Shown here piece by piece: positions 16,976 to 25,385 of a stretch of DNA of 64,000 nt (position 1 is the first letter of the stretch; each line of letters opens with the position of its first letter). The stretch is from Pseudomonas capsici (GTDB lineage Bacteria > Pseudomonadota > Gammaproteobacteria > Pseudomonadales > Pseudomonadaceae). The stretch lies in contig NZ_JAFGZD010000017.1 in NCBI RefSeq assembly GCF_017165765.1, positions 54,472 through 118,471 on the forward strand. The letters are read 5' to 3'. Under the pieces are notes generated by a model that saw nothing but the letters and a program-made list of their open reading frames with translations, made no database searches and was not told the DNA's origin. The position numbers and the translations under genes are program-made.

Positions 16976-17040
16976 TAATTTAGTGCGCTAACTAATTGGT
17001 TTTAAATTTATAGCGCAAATATTTAGCGCGCAAGTTAATT
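16976..17040. promoter_or_regulatory. Candidate OhrR operators upstream of ohr
   Basis: TAATTTAGTG occurs here (16976-16985) and again upstream of ohrR at 17691-17700. The first copy is part of an imperfect palindrome (TTTAGTGCGCTAA). A related stretch, TTTAGCGCGCAAG, lies around 17020-17034. AT-rich palindromes with this layout are typical of OhrR binding regions, but no exact consensus is claimed. Confidence 0.5.
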
Positions 17041-17186
17041 GTTGGGAATCTGGACTGCTCAACCCTTCAGAATGGGGTAGAGAGAGGTTGTTTCAGGGTT
17101 TTAAATCCATTTAAAACAATGGCTTGCGGGGTTTTTACCGTTCGTCGGCAATGGGGCGAAAAGCCATGAGAGGACTTGCAGTCAGC

Positions 17187-17660
17187 CTAGAGGCTGTCCT
17201 GCAGATGGGTGCGAAGGTCCAGCAATTCGTTCTGCAGCACGCGCAGCTTGTCGAGCGTCAGGCCACTTGAAGAGAGGATGCAGCCCGGAACATCTCTGGC
17301 TTTTTGCTGGAGGGCACGGCCTTGTTCTGTCAGATGCAGCAGCACCACACGCTCGTCCTCTTTGCTGCGGGTACGGCTGATCAAGCCTTCGGCTTCCAGG
17401 CGCTTGAGCAGCGGTGTCAATGAGCCGGGATCGGTCAGCAGGCGTGTGCTGACATCACCGACGGTCAGACCTTCCTTCTCCCACAGCACCATCATGGCCA
17501 GATACTGTGGATAGGTGAGGCCCAGCGCCTGGAGCAAAGGCTTGTAGACCTTGGTCATCATCAGCGAGGTGGAATAGAGGGCGAAACACAGTTGATTATC
17601 CAGCAGCAACGAGTCGCAATCGGCAGAAGTCTCGGGATCAAGACGGTCTTCGGCATTCAT
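17187..17660 (-). CDS. ohrR: MarR-family peroxide sensor OhrR
   Basis: A 157-residue MarR regulator. The peroxide-sensing cysteine lies in the N-terminal DNQLCFALYS at Cys25, the conserved position in OhrR; a second Cys at 15 and one near 127 (PGCILSS) could form a disulfide. The winged helix is visible as LTVGDVSTRLLTDPGSLTPLLKRLE, then RTRSKEDERVVLLHLT. OhrR represses ohr until organic peroxide oxidises the cysteine. It is read in the same direction as ohr and lies upstream of it. The ATG follows GCGAGG. Confidence 0.93.
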   Translation of the reverse strand: MNAEDRLDPETSADCDSLLLDNQLCFALYSTSLMMTKVYKPLLQALGLTYPQYLAMMVLWEKEGLTVGDVSTRLLTDPGSLTPLLKRLEAEGLISRTRSKEDERVVLLHLTEQGRALQQKARDVPGCILSSSGLTLDKLRVLQNELLDLRTHLQDSL

Positions 17661-17690
17661 GGGCGATCCTCGCAGGCAGTAGAATTCATC

Positions 17691-17710
17691 TAATTTAGTG
17701 TCGTGATCTT
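17691..17710. promoter_or_regulatory. Candidate OhrR operator upstream of ohrR
   Basis: TAATTTAGTG (17691-17700) matches the ohr-proximal copy exactly, 31 bases before the ohrR start, consistent with autorepression. Confidence 0.4.
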
Positions 17711-17862
17711 TAATGCGCCAGATAAATCCAGTCGCTCAGGGGTACAGGATACGAGTCGTGGAGCAGGCGTGCACGATATGTTGCTACATTCTGCCGTTGG
17801 TCGTATGCCTGCGGGTCAAGACTGCGTAGCATTCACCCCCGTGGGCTGACTGGGGATGTGGT

Positions 17863-18609
17863 GTGATTGAAGTTGTGATGTTCGTGTTGATGGGTGCCGC
17901 GATGGGTACCCTGGGTGGGCTATTCGGAATTGGTGGTGGCCTGGTCGCGATTCCGGCATTGGGGGTGCTGTTCGGTCTCGATCAGCAATTGGCCCAGGGG
18001 ACTGCACTGTTGATGGTACTGCCCAACGTGTTACTGGCCTTGTGGCGTTATAACCAGCGCAACCGTGTTCTGTTTCGTAATGCACTGATGCTGATTGTTC
18101 CGAGCTTCTTTCTGGCATGGCTCACTTCCTTGCTGGCGGTCAGGATCGATGCACAGCACATGCGTATCGGGTTTGTGGTTTTCCTGATCCTGCTGACGAT
18201 TTTCAACCTCGCCCAGATGTTTTCGCGCAAGGGGCAGGCCAGTACGCAGTTGCGTCACGCCAACTGGCTGTGGCTGCTGGGTGTGGGCTCGGGCGTCACC
18301 GGCGGGTTGTTCGGAGTCGGTGGTGGCGTGGTTGCCACGCCGATCCTCACCAGCGTGTTCGGTGCGACCCAGGTGGTTGCCCAGGGGCTGGCATTGACCC
18401 TGGCGGTGCCGAGCACGGCGATAACCCTGTTTACCTATGCGCTGCATGACCATGTCAATTGGTCCATGGGGATTCCTCTTGCCATTGGCGGCCTGGCCAG
18501 CGTCAGTTGGGGCGTGAGGCTTGCCCATTCGATGCCCGAGCGGTTGCTGCGCTACCTGTTCTGTCTGTTTCTGGTGTTCTGCGCCGTGATTCTGATGTTC
18601 AAGCTCTGA
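17863..18609 (+). CDS. TSUP-family (TauE/SafE) sulfite exporter-like permease
   Basis: A 248-residue protein with about eight transmembrane segments and two repeat halves. Each half carries the glycine-rich TSUP motif (GGLFGIGGGLVAIPAL near residue 18 and GGLFGVGGGVVATPIL near 147). Family members export sulfite, sulfoacetate or related organosulfur anions, but substrate prediction is weak. The start is taken as GTG 17863 behind GGGGA; ATG 17878 is possible. The next gene begins 57 bases later. Its presence fits the sulfur theme of the window, but is not in an organosulfur operon. Confidence 0.86.
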   Translation: MIEVVMFVLMGAAMGTLGGLFGIGGGLVAIPALGVLFGLDQQLAQGTALLMVLPNVLLALWRYNQRNRVLFRNALMLIVPSFFLAWLTSLLAVRIDAQHMRIGFVVFLILLTIFNLAQMFSRKGQASTQLRHANWLWLLGVGSGVTGGLFGVGGGVVATPILTSVFGATQVVAQGLALTLAVPSTAITLFTYALHDHVNWSMGIPLAIGGLASVSWGVRLAHSMPERLLRYLFCLFLVFCAVILMFKL

Positions 18610-18665
18610 AGCTGACAGAGCGGCACATAATCGGCTAGCGTTGCAGGCTCGGTCGGGAGTATCGA

Positions 18666-19883
18666 ATGTCTGCAGAACTGTCTCTCAAGCAAGCACGTCG
18701 TCTGGCACTGGCCGCTCAGGGTTTCACCGGGCGCCAGCCACCAGCCATTATCAAGGCCGGTCATGTCACGCAGTTGATCCGACGCCTCGGTGTGGTGCAG
18801 ATCGACTCGGTCAATGCGCTTGTGCGTTCTCACTACCTGCCGCTGTATTCACGGCTGGGCAATTATTCCCAGGCTCTGCTGGATCAGGCTGCCTGGAGTC
18901 AGGGACGGCATCGAGCGTTATTCGAGTATTGGGGGCATGAAGCTTCGCTGTTGCCCATCGAGTTTTATCCGCTGATGCGCTGGCGGATGCGGCGCGCAGC
19001 CAGGGGCGAAGGTATTTATCAGCAACTGGCACGCTTTGGTCGCGAGCAACGACCGGTTATCGAGCGGGTCTTGCAGGCTGTTCGTGAGCGGGGTGCGCTG
19101 GGAGCCGGCAGCCTCGGTTCTCGGCAGGAGCGTGCAGGCCCCTGGTGGGACTGGAGTGCCGAAAAGCTTGCGCTGGAATGGTTGTTTGCCGCCGGGGATG
19201 TCACGGTGTCGGGGCGTCGAGGTTTCGAGCGTTTGTATGACCTGCCGGAGCGGGTGCTTCCGGCAGCCGCTCTCGATCATCCGGAAATCGATGAAGCCCA
19301 GGCCCAGCGTGGTCTGTTGCTGCATGCAGCAAAAGCATTGGGCGTCGGTACGGAAAAGGACTTGCGAGATTATTTCCGGCAGGACCCGCTACCCAGTCGT
19401 GTTGCCCTGGCTGAACTGGTCGAGATGGGAGCGTTGCAACGGGTTCGGGTCGAAGGCTGGAAGCAGCCTGCATTCTGTCTGTCGGACACTCCTGTGCCGC
19501 GCAAGGTGTCAGCCAGCGCGCTATTGTCGCCATTCGACTCTCTGATCTGGGAGCGGGCGCGCACCGAGCGCCTGTTCGACTTCCGCTATCGCCTTGAGAT
19601 CTACACGCCACAGCACAAGCGAGTCTATGGCTATTACGTGCTGCCGTTCCTGCACAACGAGCGGATCGCGGCGCGCGTCGACCTTCGCTCCGAACGGGCG
19701 GCCGGTTGCCTGGCGGTGCATGCCGTGCATGAAGAGGAACCTGGGCTGGACGAGGAGGGCAGGCAGGCTCTTGTCCAGAATCTGCGCCAACTGGCTGACT
19801 GGTTGGGGCTGCCGGACGTGAGGGTGGCAGGGGCGAATCGGGCGGCGCTCCGCTTGTTCGAGAATCCTTTCGTTCGCGAATGA
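18666..19883 (+). CDS. YcaQ/AlkX-type DNA glycosylase (winged helix HTH_42)
   Basis: A 405-residue protein of the HTH_42 superfamily, which includes AlkZ and E. coli YcaQ (AlkX). These enzymes unhook interstrand DNA crosslinks and remove alkylated bases. The catalytic QxD signature of the YcaQ branch is visible as VQIDSVNALVRSHYLPLYSRLG (Gln45-Ile-Asp47, motif broken here for reference). A tandem winged-helix region follows, and the C-terminal region has RLEIYTPQHKRVYGYYVLPF. The ATG has a purine-rich ribosome binding site. Assignment is by family, and activity on a given lesion is inferred. Confidence 0.86.
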   Translation: MSAELSLKQARRLALAAQGFTGRQPPAIIKAGHVTQLIRRLGVVQIDSVNALVRSHYLPLYSRLGNYSQALLDQAAWSQGRHRALFEYWGHEASLLPIEFYPLMRWRMRRAARGEGIYQQLARFGREQRPVIERVLQAVRERGALGAGSLGSRQERAGPWWDWSAEKLALEWLFAAGDVTVSGRRGFERLYDLPERVLPAAALDHPEIDEAQAQRGLLLHAAKALGVGTEKDLRDYFRQDPLPSRVALAELVEMGALQRVRVEGWKQPAFCLSDTPVPRKVSASALLSPFDSLIWERARTERLFDFRYRLEIYTPQHKRVYGYYVLPFLHNERIAARVDLRSERAAGCLAVHAVHEEEPGLDEEGRQALVQNLRQLADWLGLPDVRVAGANRAALRLFENPFVRE

Positions 19884-19928
19884 ATTGGCTCTAAGTGTTG
19901 TGGTGTCTCTGGTACAGCGCTGGTAATA

Positions 19929-19986
19929 CTGTAGGAGGCAGCTTGCTGGCGACTTCACGTTGTCGCCAGCAAGCTGCCTCCTACAG
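19929..19986. repeat. Perfect 25-bp inverted repeat between ycaQ-like gene and DAHP synthase gene
   Basis: The arms, 19929-19953 and 19962-19986, are fully complementary and enclose an 8-base loop. The outer part, CTGTAGGAGG, resembles the ends of Pseudomonas REP-like palindromes of the CTGTAGGAGC type. It separates two convergent genes, so it may act as a bidirectional transcription end. Confidence 0.9.
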
Positions 19987-20011
19987 TCCTCTGACGGACA
20001 GAGCCGGTTTT

Positions 20012-21358
20012 TCAGCGTTTCACTTGTTTCAATGTCTCGGCAATCAGAAACGCCAGCTCCAGCGACTGATCGGCATTCATCCGTGGGTCGCAGTGGGTGT
20101 GGTAACGATCCGACAATCCATCCTCGGTAATCGGACGTGCGCCGCCGATGCATTCGGTGACGTTCTGCCCAGTCATTTCTATGTGGATACCGCCTGCATA
20201 GGTGCCTTCTGCCTGATGCACCTGGAAGAACTGCTTCACTTCCCCAAGGATCTGCGCAAAGTCACGGGTCTTGTAACCGCTGCTGGCCTTGATGGTGTTG
20301 CCATGCATCGGATCGGAGCTCCACAGCACCTTGCGGCCTTCGCGCTCCACGGCCCGGATCAGTTGCGGCAAGTGCTCACCGACCTTGTTCGCGCCCATGC
20401 GGGCGATAAGGTTCAGGCGACCAGGGTCGTTGTCCGGGTTGAGGATGTCGATCAGACGAATAAGAACGTCGGTGTCCATGCTCGGGCCGACCTTGACGCC
20501 GATCGGGTTATTGACCCCGCGCAGGAACTCCACGTGGGCGCCGTCCAGTTGCCGGGTGCGATCGCCAATCCACAGCATGTGCGCCGAGCAGTCGTAGAAA
20601 TCGTTGGTCAGGCTGTCGCGGCGAACGAAGGCTTCTTCATAGTTCAACAGCAAGGCTTCGTGAGCAGTGAAGAAACTCGTTTCACGCAGTTGGGGCGAGC
20701 TGTCCATGCCGCATGCGCGCATGAATGCCAGGGTTTCATCGATGCGGTCGGCCAGTTGGCTGTACTTCTGCGCCAGTGCCGAGTTGGCAATGAAATCCAG
20801 GTTCCACTGATGGACCTGATGCAGATCGGCAAAACCACCCTGGGCGAAGGCGCGCAACAGGTTCAGGGTGGCTGTGGACTGGTGGTACGCCTGCAGAAGG
20901 CGTTCCGGGTCCGGCACACGGCTTTTCTCGTCGAAACCGATGGCGTTGACGATATCGCCACGATAGGCCGGCAATGTCACGCCATCGATGGTTTCATCAT
21001 TGGAGGAGCGCGGCTTGGCGAATTGTCCGGCCATGCGCCCGACCTTGACTACCGGGCAGCCGGCGGCAAAGGTCATCACCACCGCCATTTGCAGCAACAC
21101 TTTGAAGGTGTCGCGGATCTTCGCCGCCGAAAACTCCATGAAGCTTTCGGCGCAATCGCCGCCTTGCAGCAGGAAGGCACGGCCTTGGGAGACTTCGGCA
21201 AACTGACGACGCAGGTCCCGGGCTTCACCGGCGAACACCAGTGGCGGATAGCTGGCCAGACGTTGTTCGACTTCTGCCAGGTGTCTGGCGTCAGGGTATT
21301 GAGGTTGTTGCTGAATAGGTAATGCCCGCCAGCTGTCGGGGCTCCAGGGTTGGCTCAT
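20012..21358 (-). CDS. Class II 3-deoxy-7-phosphoheptulonate synthase
   Basis: A 448-residue class II (plant-type) DAHP synthase. It joins phosphoenolpyruvate and erythrose-4-phosphate, the first step of the shikimate pathway. Visible motifs: LQGGDCAESF (about 64-73), VGRMAGQFAKPRS (metal/PEP site, about 108), DPERLLQAY, GANKVGEHLP, WSSDPMHGNT and HTHCDPRMNADQSLELAF near the end. The length matches the class (440-470). The start is ATG 21358 (MSQPWSPDSW), not the longer frame that runs to 21655. It appears monocistronic and is not associated with a phenazine cluster. Confidence 0.95.
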   Translation of the reverse strand: MSQPWSPDSWRALPIQQQPQYPDARHLAEVEQRLASYPPLVFAGEARDLRRQFAEVSQGRAFLLQGGDCAESFMEFSAAKIRDTFKVLLQMAVVMTFAAGCPVVKVGRMAGQFAKPRSSNDETIDGVTLPAYRGDIVNAIGFDEKSRVPDPERLLQAYHQSTATLNLLRAFAQGGFADLHQVHQWNLDFIANSALAQKYSQLADRIDETLAFMRACGMDSSPQLRETSFFTAHEALLLNYEEAFVRRDSLTNDFYDCSAHMLWIGDRTRQLDGAHVEFLRGVNNPIGVKVGPSMDTDVLIRLIDILNPDNDPGRLNLIARMGANKVGEHLPQLIRAVEREGRKVLWSSDPMHGNTIKASSGYKTRDFAQILGEVKQFFQVHQAEGTYAGGIHIEMTGQNVTECIGGARPITEDGLSDRYHTHCDPRMNADQSLELAFLIAETLKQVKR

Positions 21359-21518
21359 TATTGGCTCTTGGGGGTATGCAATCGAATCCGCATGGTAACA
21401 GTTCGTCGTGAAGCTGCGTGTGGTGGGGGACGAGTTGGCTCGATAGTTGTGACAAATGCTTTCGCTTGGCTGACAATTCGCCCTTTGCGCTCGGCGCGAT
21501 GGCCAACCGGGAAAGGTG

Positions 21519-22280
21519 ATGACTGAAGAGCGTGAGCGCGAAGAACGGATTCTTGCCGAAGTCCATGATGATTTCGGCATGATTCGCGTACTTGAGGTGG
21601 ATGAGTATCGCTTCCTCGAATTTGGCGATGCCATCGAGCAGAGTTGTACCTTCACGGCCGACCCCAGTTGGCTGGAGTATGACTACACCCGTGCCATGCT
21701 GATCGGTGCCTTGTGCCATGAGGCTCCCGAGAGCGCACTGTTTCTCGGGCTGGGGGCCGGGACCCTGACTCAGGCCTGCATGAAGTTTCTGCCTCTTGAA
21801 GACGTGGAAGTCATAGAACTGCGTCCGGATGTACCGCGTCTGGCAATCGAGTACATGGGGCTCGACGACGATCCGCGTCTTTATATACGTATCGGTGATG
21901 CCCTCGAACTGCTCGACAGTGCCGAAACAGCGGACCTGATCTTCGTCGACCTCTATACCGATGTAGGGCCGGGAGCAGGGCACCTGGCCTGGAGATTTCT
22001 TCAGAACTGTCAGCAGCGCCTCAATCCGGGAGGCTGGCTGATCATCAACCAGTGGGCCACCGATGACGGCAAGCCTCTGGGTGCGGCCTTGTTGCGCGGG
22101 CTGTACCACCGGCATTACTGGGAACTGCCGGTGAAGGAGGGCAATGTCATCCTGATTGTCCCGGCCGATCTGGACCAGACCCTGAATATCGAGTCGCTGA
22201 CCTTGCGCGCCGAGGTGCTTGCGCCTCGACTGGGTTATTCGTTGCTGCCTTTGATCAAGGATATTCGCCCAGCGAGCTGA
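21519..22280 (+). CDS. Spermidine-synthase-like methyltransferase-fold protein
   Basis: A 253-residue protein with the Rossmann fold of spermidine synthases. The nucleotide-binding glycine loop is ALFLGLGAGTLTQAC (about 68), then VEVIELRPDVPRLA and GDALELL with an acidic loop LIFVDLYTDVGPG. The classic spermidine synthase Asp/Tyr catalytic set is only partly kept, so it may be a spermidine-synthase paralogue rather than SpeE. The start ATG 21519 lies 1 codon after an in-frame GTG, with GGGAAAGGTG as ribosome binding site. It is divergent from the DAHP synthase gene. Confidence 0.78.
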   Translation: MTEEREREERILAEVHDDFGMIRVLEVDEYRFLEFGDAIEQSCTFTADPSWLEYDYTRAMLIGALCHEAPESALFLGLGAGTLTQACMKFLPLEDVEVIELRPDVPRLAIEYMGLDDDPRLYIRIGDALELLDSAETADLIFVDLYTDVGPGAGHLAWRFLQNCQQRLNPGGWLIINQWATDDGKPLGAALLRGLYHRHYWELPVKEGNVILIVPADLDQTLNIESLTLRAEVLAPRLGYSLLPLIKDIRPAS

Positions 22281-22715
22281 GGGTGTGGCGAGAGGTCGGA
22301 GTGAGACATTTCGCCGCACCGTGCAGGGCGCAACCAGATTCATATGCATGAAAGAGTGAAACGTTTAAGTGCTCACGCCCGTAATCTCGGGCTCTCAAGG
22401 CATTGCGGCCGGTTTGTCCGGTTGCGAGATGCCTGCAAACGCTCTTTCAACCGCCAATATTTTGTAAAAAAACCCTCACTTTCAAACGCAATTCCGGTAT
22501 AGTGCGCGCCGGCCTTAAGAGGCCCTCGTCAGGTATCGCAGCTATCCGGAGCCTGCTTCGGTTGCTTGTCCGCTTTGCGGACTATTCTTGACGATCCATT
22601 CATCAAACGTTTTCGCAAATCCCCGCCGACAAAGCAGCCAGGGTGACCTCAAGGTCGTACACGGCACGCGCAGCTTTGAAGCATGGGTCTTTGCGGATGC
22701 ACCAGAGGCAGACCC
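22281..22715. other. Long leader region of deaD
   Basis: About 435 bases without a gene. It contains a -10-like TATAGT at 22498-22503, a GTCCGC/GCGGAC hairpin at 22568-22582, and the start-codon hairpin at 22682-22718. If transcription starts near 22510, the leader is about 205 bases, unusually long. A stem GCCCG/CGGGC at 22377-22392 may end the upstream transcript. Confidence 0.55.
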
Positions 22716-22718
22716 ATG
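22682..22718 (+). promoter_or_regulatory. Hairpin pairing with the deaD start codon
   Basis: CATGGGTCT (22682-22690) is exactly complementary to AGACCCATG (22710-22718), whose last three bases are the deaD ATG. The intervening 19 bases hold the AGAGG ribosome binding site in the loop. Such a structure could control translation start, perhaps by temperature. Confidence 0.6.
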
Positions 22719-24377
22719 ACCCAGGAAATCGGCGGCTTCGCCGCTCTCGACCTTCATCCGAGTATTGTTGCAGCCGTCATCGCGACCGGCTACGAAGAGC
22801 CTTCGGCCATTCAGCAGCAGTCCATCCCGATTATTCTTGCCGGCCACGACATGATCGGCCAGGCGCAGACCGGTACCGGCAAGACCGCCGCGTTCGCCCT
22901 GCCCATCCTGCATCGTATCGATCCGAGCAAGCGTGAGCCGCAAGCCCTGATCCTCGCTCCAACCCGCGAGCTGGCACTGCAGGTTGCCACCGCGTTCGAA
23001 ACCTACGCCAAGCAGATGCCAGGCGTGACGGTCGTTGCCGTCTACGGTGGCGCTCCAATGGGCCCGCAGCTCAAGGCCATCCGCAATGGCGCGCAGATCG
23101 TTGTCGCTACACCGGGTCGTCTGTGCGATCACCTGCGTCGCGACGAAAAAGTCCTGGCTACCGTGAACCACCTGGTTCTCGACGAAGCGGACGAAATGCT
23201 CAAGCTGGGCTTCATGGATGACCTGGAAGTCATCTTCAAGGCCATGCCGGAAAGCCGTCAGACCGTTCTGTTCTCGGCTACCCTGCCGCAGTCGATCCGT
23301 GCCATCGCCGAGCGCCATCTGCGCGATCCGAAGCACGTCAAGATCCAGACCAAGACCCAGACCGTCACCGCGATCGAGCAGGCTCACCTGCTGGTTCACG
23401 CTGACCAGAAAACCTCTGCCGTACTGAGCCTGCTGGAAGTCGAGGATTTCGACGCCCTGATCATGTTCGTGCGTACCAAGCAGGCGACCCTGGATCTGGC
23501 CAGTGCCCTGGAAGCCAAAGGCTACAAGGCTGCTGCACTGAACGGCGACATCGCCCAGAACCAGCGTGAGCGCGTCATCGACTCCCTCAAGGATGGCCGT
23601 CTGGACATCGTTGTTGCGACCGACGTTGCTGCCCGTGGTCTCGACGTTCCGCGCATCACTCACGTGTTCAACGTTGACATGCCTTACGATCCCGAGTCCT
23701 ACGTTCACCGTATCGGTCGTACCGGCCGTGCCGGTCGCGAAGGTCGTGCGCTGTTGCTGGTGACTCCGCGTGAGCGCCGCATGCTGCAAGTGATCGAGCG
23801 TGTGACTGGCCAGAAAGTCGTGGAAGTCCGCCTGCCGGATTCCCAGGCCGTTCTGGATGCCCGCATCAAGAAACTGACCAACAGCCTGTCGCCGCTGGTT
23901 GCCGATGCAGAAGCCAGCCATGGTGATCTGCTCGATCGTCTGACTGCCGACATCGGCTGCACGCCGCGTGCTCTGGCTGCTGCCCTGCTGCGCAAGGCCA
24001 CCAATGGTCAGGCGCTGACGCTGTCCGCCATCGAGCGTGAGCGTCCGCTGGTTCCGAACAGCACGCCGCGTGGCGAGCGTAGCGATCGCGGTGATCGTCC
24101 AGAGCGCGAGCGTCGTGCTCCGATGCCACTGGCCGAAGGCCGTGCCCGTTGCCGTACCGCGCTGGGTGCGCGTGACGGTATCGCTGCCAAGAACCTGCTG
24201 GGTGCAATCCTCAACGAAGGCGGTCTGGCCCGCGAAGCGATCGGTCGTATCCAGGTCCGTGACAGCTTCAGTCTGGTCGAGCTGCCGGAAGATGGCCTCG
24301 AGCGCCTGCTGACCAAGCTCAAGGACACTCGCGTTGCTGGCAAGCAGTTGAAGCTGCGTCGCTATCGTGAAGACTGA
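22716..24377 (+). CDS. deaD: ATP-dependent RNA helicase DeaD/CsdA
   Basis: This 553-residue DEAD-box helicase unwinds RNA and supports ribosome assembly and cold growth. All helicase motifs are present: QAQTGTGKT (Walker A), PTRELA, TPGR, DEAD, SATLP, then ATDVAARGLDVP and HRIGRTGRAGR. After the core comes a linker rich in RGER/RPER charges and a C-terminal DbpA-type RNA-binding domain (about 480-553; TALGARDGIAAKNLLGA). The start is ATG 22716; an in-frame upstream reading from 22683 is rejected because AGAGG sits correctly for 22716. A strong terminator follows at 24404. Confidence 0.95.
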   Translation: MTQEIGGFAALDLHPSIVAAVIATGYEEPSAIQQQSIPIILAGHDMIGQAQTGTGKTAAFALPILHRIDPSKREPQALILAPTRELALQVATAFETYAKQMPGVTVVAVYGGAPMGPQLKAIRNGAQIVVATPGRLCDHLRRDEKVLATVNHLVLDEADEMLKLGFMDDLEVIFKAMPESRQTVLFSATLPQSIRAIAERHLRDPKHVKIQTKTQTVTAIEQAHLLVHADQKTSAVLSLLEVEDFDALIMFVRTKQATLDLASALEAKGYKAAALNGDIAQNQRERVIDSLKDGRLDIVVATDVAARGLDVPRITHVFNVDMPYDPESYVHRIGRTGRAGREGRALLLVTPRERRMLQVIERVTGQKVVEVRLPDSQAVLDARIKKLTNSLSPLVADAEASHGDLLDRLTADIGCTPRALAAALLRKATNGQALTLSAIERERPLVPNSTPRGERSDRGDRPERERRAPMPLAEGRARCRTALGARDGIAAKNLLGAILNEGGLAREAIGRIQVRDSFSLVELPEDGLERLLTKLKDTRVAGKQLKLRRYRED

Positions 24378-24403
24378 TCGACGCTTGAGTTGATCGTCAG
24401 ATG

Positions 24404-24435
24404 AAAAATCCCCGACTGGTTCGGGGATTTTTTTT
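24404..24435 (+). terminator. Terminator of deaD
   Basis: A 12-bp stem (AAAAATCCCCGA with TCGGGGATTTTT), a 5-base loop and 8 T. It lies between deaD and the convergent ygiD gene. Confidence 0.94.
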
Positions 24436-24448
24436 GCTCGGGATTCGC

Positions 24449-25216
24449 TCAGCCAAAGCGGTAGATATCCATGCCCAGTGCTCCCATGGTGAACCCCTGA
24501 TAGGCAATGCTGAATCTGCCACCAGCTCCGCGAGCGAAATACAGGGGCAGCAGGTGCTCATCGCTCGGATGGTTGCGTACGGCGTGTGGAGCCAGTGCCC
24601 GGTAGTCGTGCAATGCCGACTCGTCGTCGTTTTCCAGTCGTTCGATCATCCAGTCGCGGAATGCTTTCGCCCACGGCTCGATGCTTTCAGGGTCGGCATT
24701 CCAGTCCAGTTCCCGCAGGTTATGGGTGATGCTGCCGGAGCCTATGATCAGTACGCCCTGTTCACGCAGGCTGGAGAGAGCCTGACCGACTCGGGTCTGC
24801 AAGGCCGGGCCCTGACGGCTTGGCAGGGAAACCTGCACCACCGGGATATCAGCTTGCGGATACATCAGCGACAGCGGTACCCATACGCCATGGTCAAAGG
24901 GGCGTCGACTATCGATACGTGCGGGCAGGCCATTGGCGGCCAGTAGTTCGACCACTTCGGCGCTCAGCGTCGGCAAGCCCCTGGCAGGATATTGAACGGC
25001 GAACAGGGCTGCCGGGAAGCCGCCGAAGTCATGCCAGGTTTCCGGTTGCGGGTTGCCGTTGACGATCAGTTCGTTGCTTTCCCAGTGAGCCGAAACGATC
25101 ACGATGGCCTTGGGAGCAGGCATTTCACTCGCCAGACGTGCCAGCACCGGGCCGCTTTCGCCGGGTTCGAGAGCCAGCATGGGTGAGCCGTGGGAGATAA
25201 ACAGGCTGGGGAACAT
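24449..25216 (-). CDS. ygiD: DODA-type extradiol dioxygenase family protein YgiD
   Basis: A 255-residue protein of the LigB/DODA superfamily, as E. coli YgiD, which opens 4,5-extradiol rings of catechols such as DOPA in vitro. Metal ligands are visible: FISHGSPML (His9), SAHWESN (His about 44), FDHGVWVPLSL and SGSITHNLREL. The length matches YgiD (about 260 residues). The ATG has AGGAC 7 bases upstream. It is convergent with deaD and separate from htpX. The physiological substrate is not known. Confidence 0.87.
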   Translation of the reverse strand: MFPSLFISHGSPMLALEPGESGPVLARLASEMPAPKAIVIVSAHWESNELIVNGNPQPETWHDFGGFPAALFAVQYPARGLPTLSAEVVELLAANGLPARIDSRRPFDHGVWVPLSLMYPQADIPVVQVSLPSRQGPALQTRVGQALSSLREQGVLIIGSGSITHNLRELDWNADPESIEPWAKAFRDWMIERLENDDESALHDYRALAPHAVRNHPSDEHLLPLYFARGAGGRFSIAYQGFTMGALGMDIYRFG

Positions 25217-25342
25217 GTTGAGGTCCTGAGTATTGGGATGTGTCTATCTTGGGGTAGGGCATTGATCGGAATCCAATATAAGTTCTTAGGTGTTTTGATC
25301 GAAATTCCTGAAGTTTTATGGGCGTCTCAATCAGGCAGGCAC

Positions 25343-25366
25343 AAAAAAGGGCGACTCGCGTCGCCC
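25343..25366 (-). terminator. Terminator of htpX
   Basis: On the minus strand a 7-bp stem GGGCGAC/GTCGCCC with GCGA loop is followed by TTTTTT. It lies 20 bases after the htpX stop. Confidence 0.92.
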
Positions 25367-25385
25367 TTCCGATTGCAGTTCTGGA

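Noticed and set aside
19895..21322. A 475-codon frame antisense to the DAHP synthase gene
   Set aside because: The minus frame encodes a well-conserved enzyme; the plus frame has no recognisable domain and includes the 25-bp palindrome.
25217..25342. Promoter or regulatory RNA between htpX and ygiD
   Set aside because: The stretch is AT-rich but has no stem-loop or boxes that stand out; it is probably just the ygiD leader.
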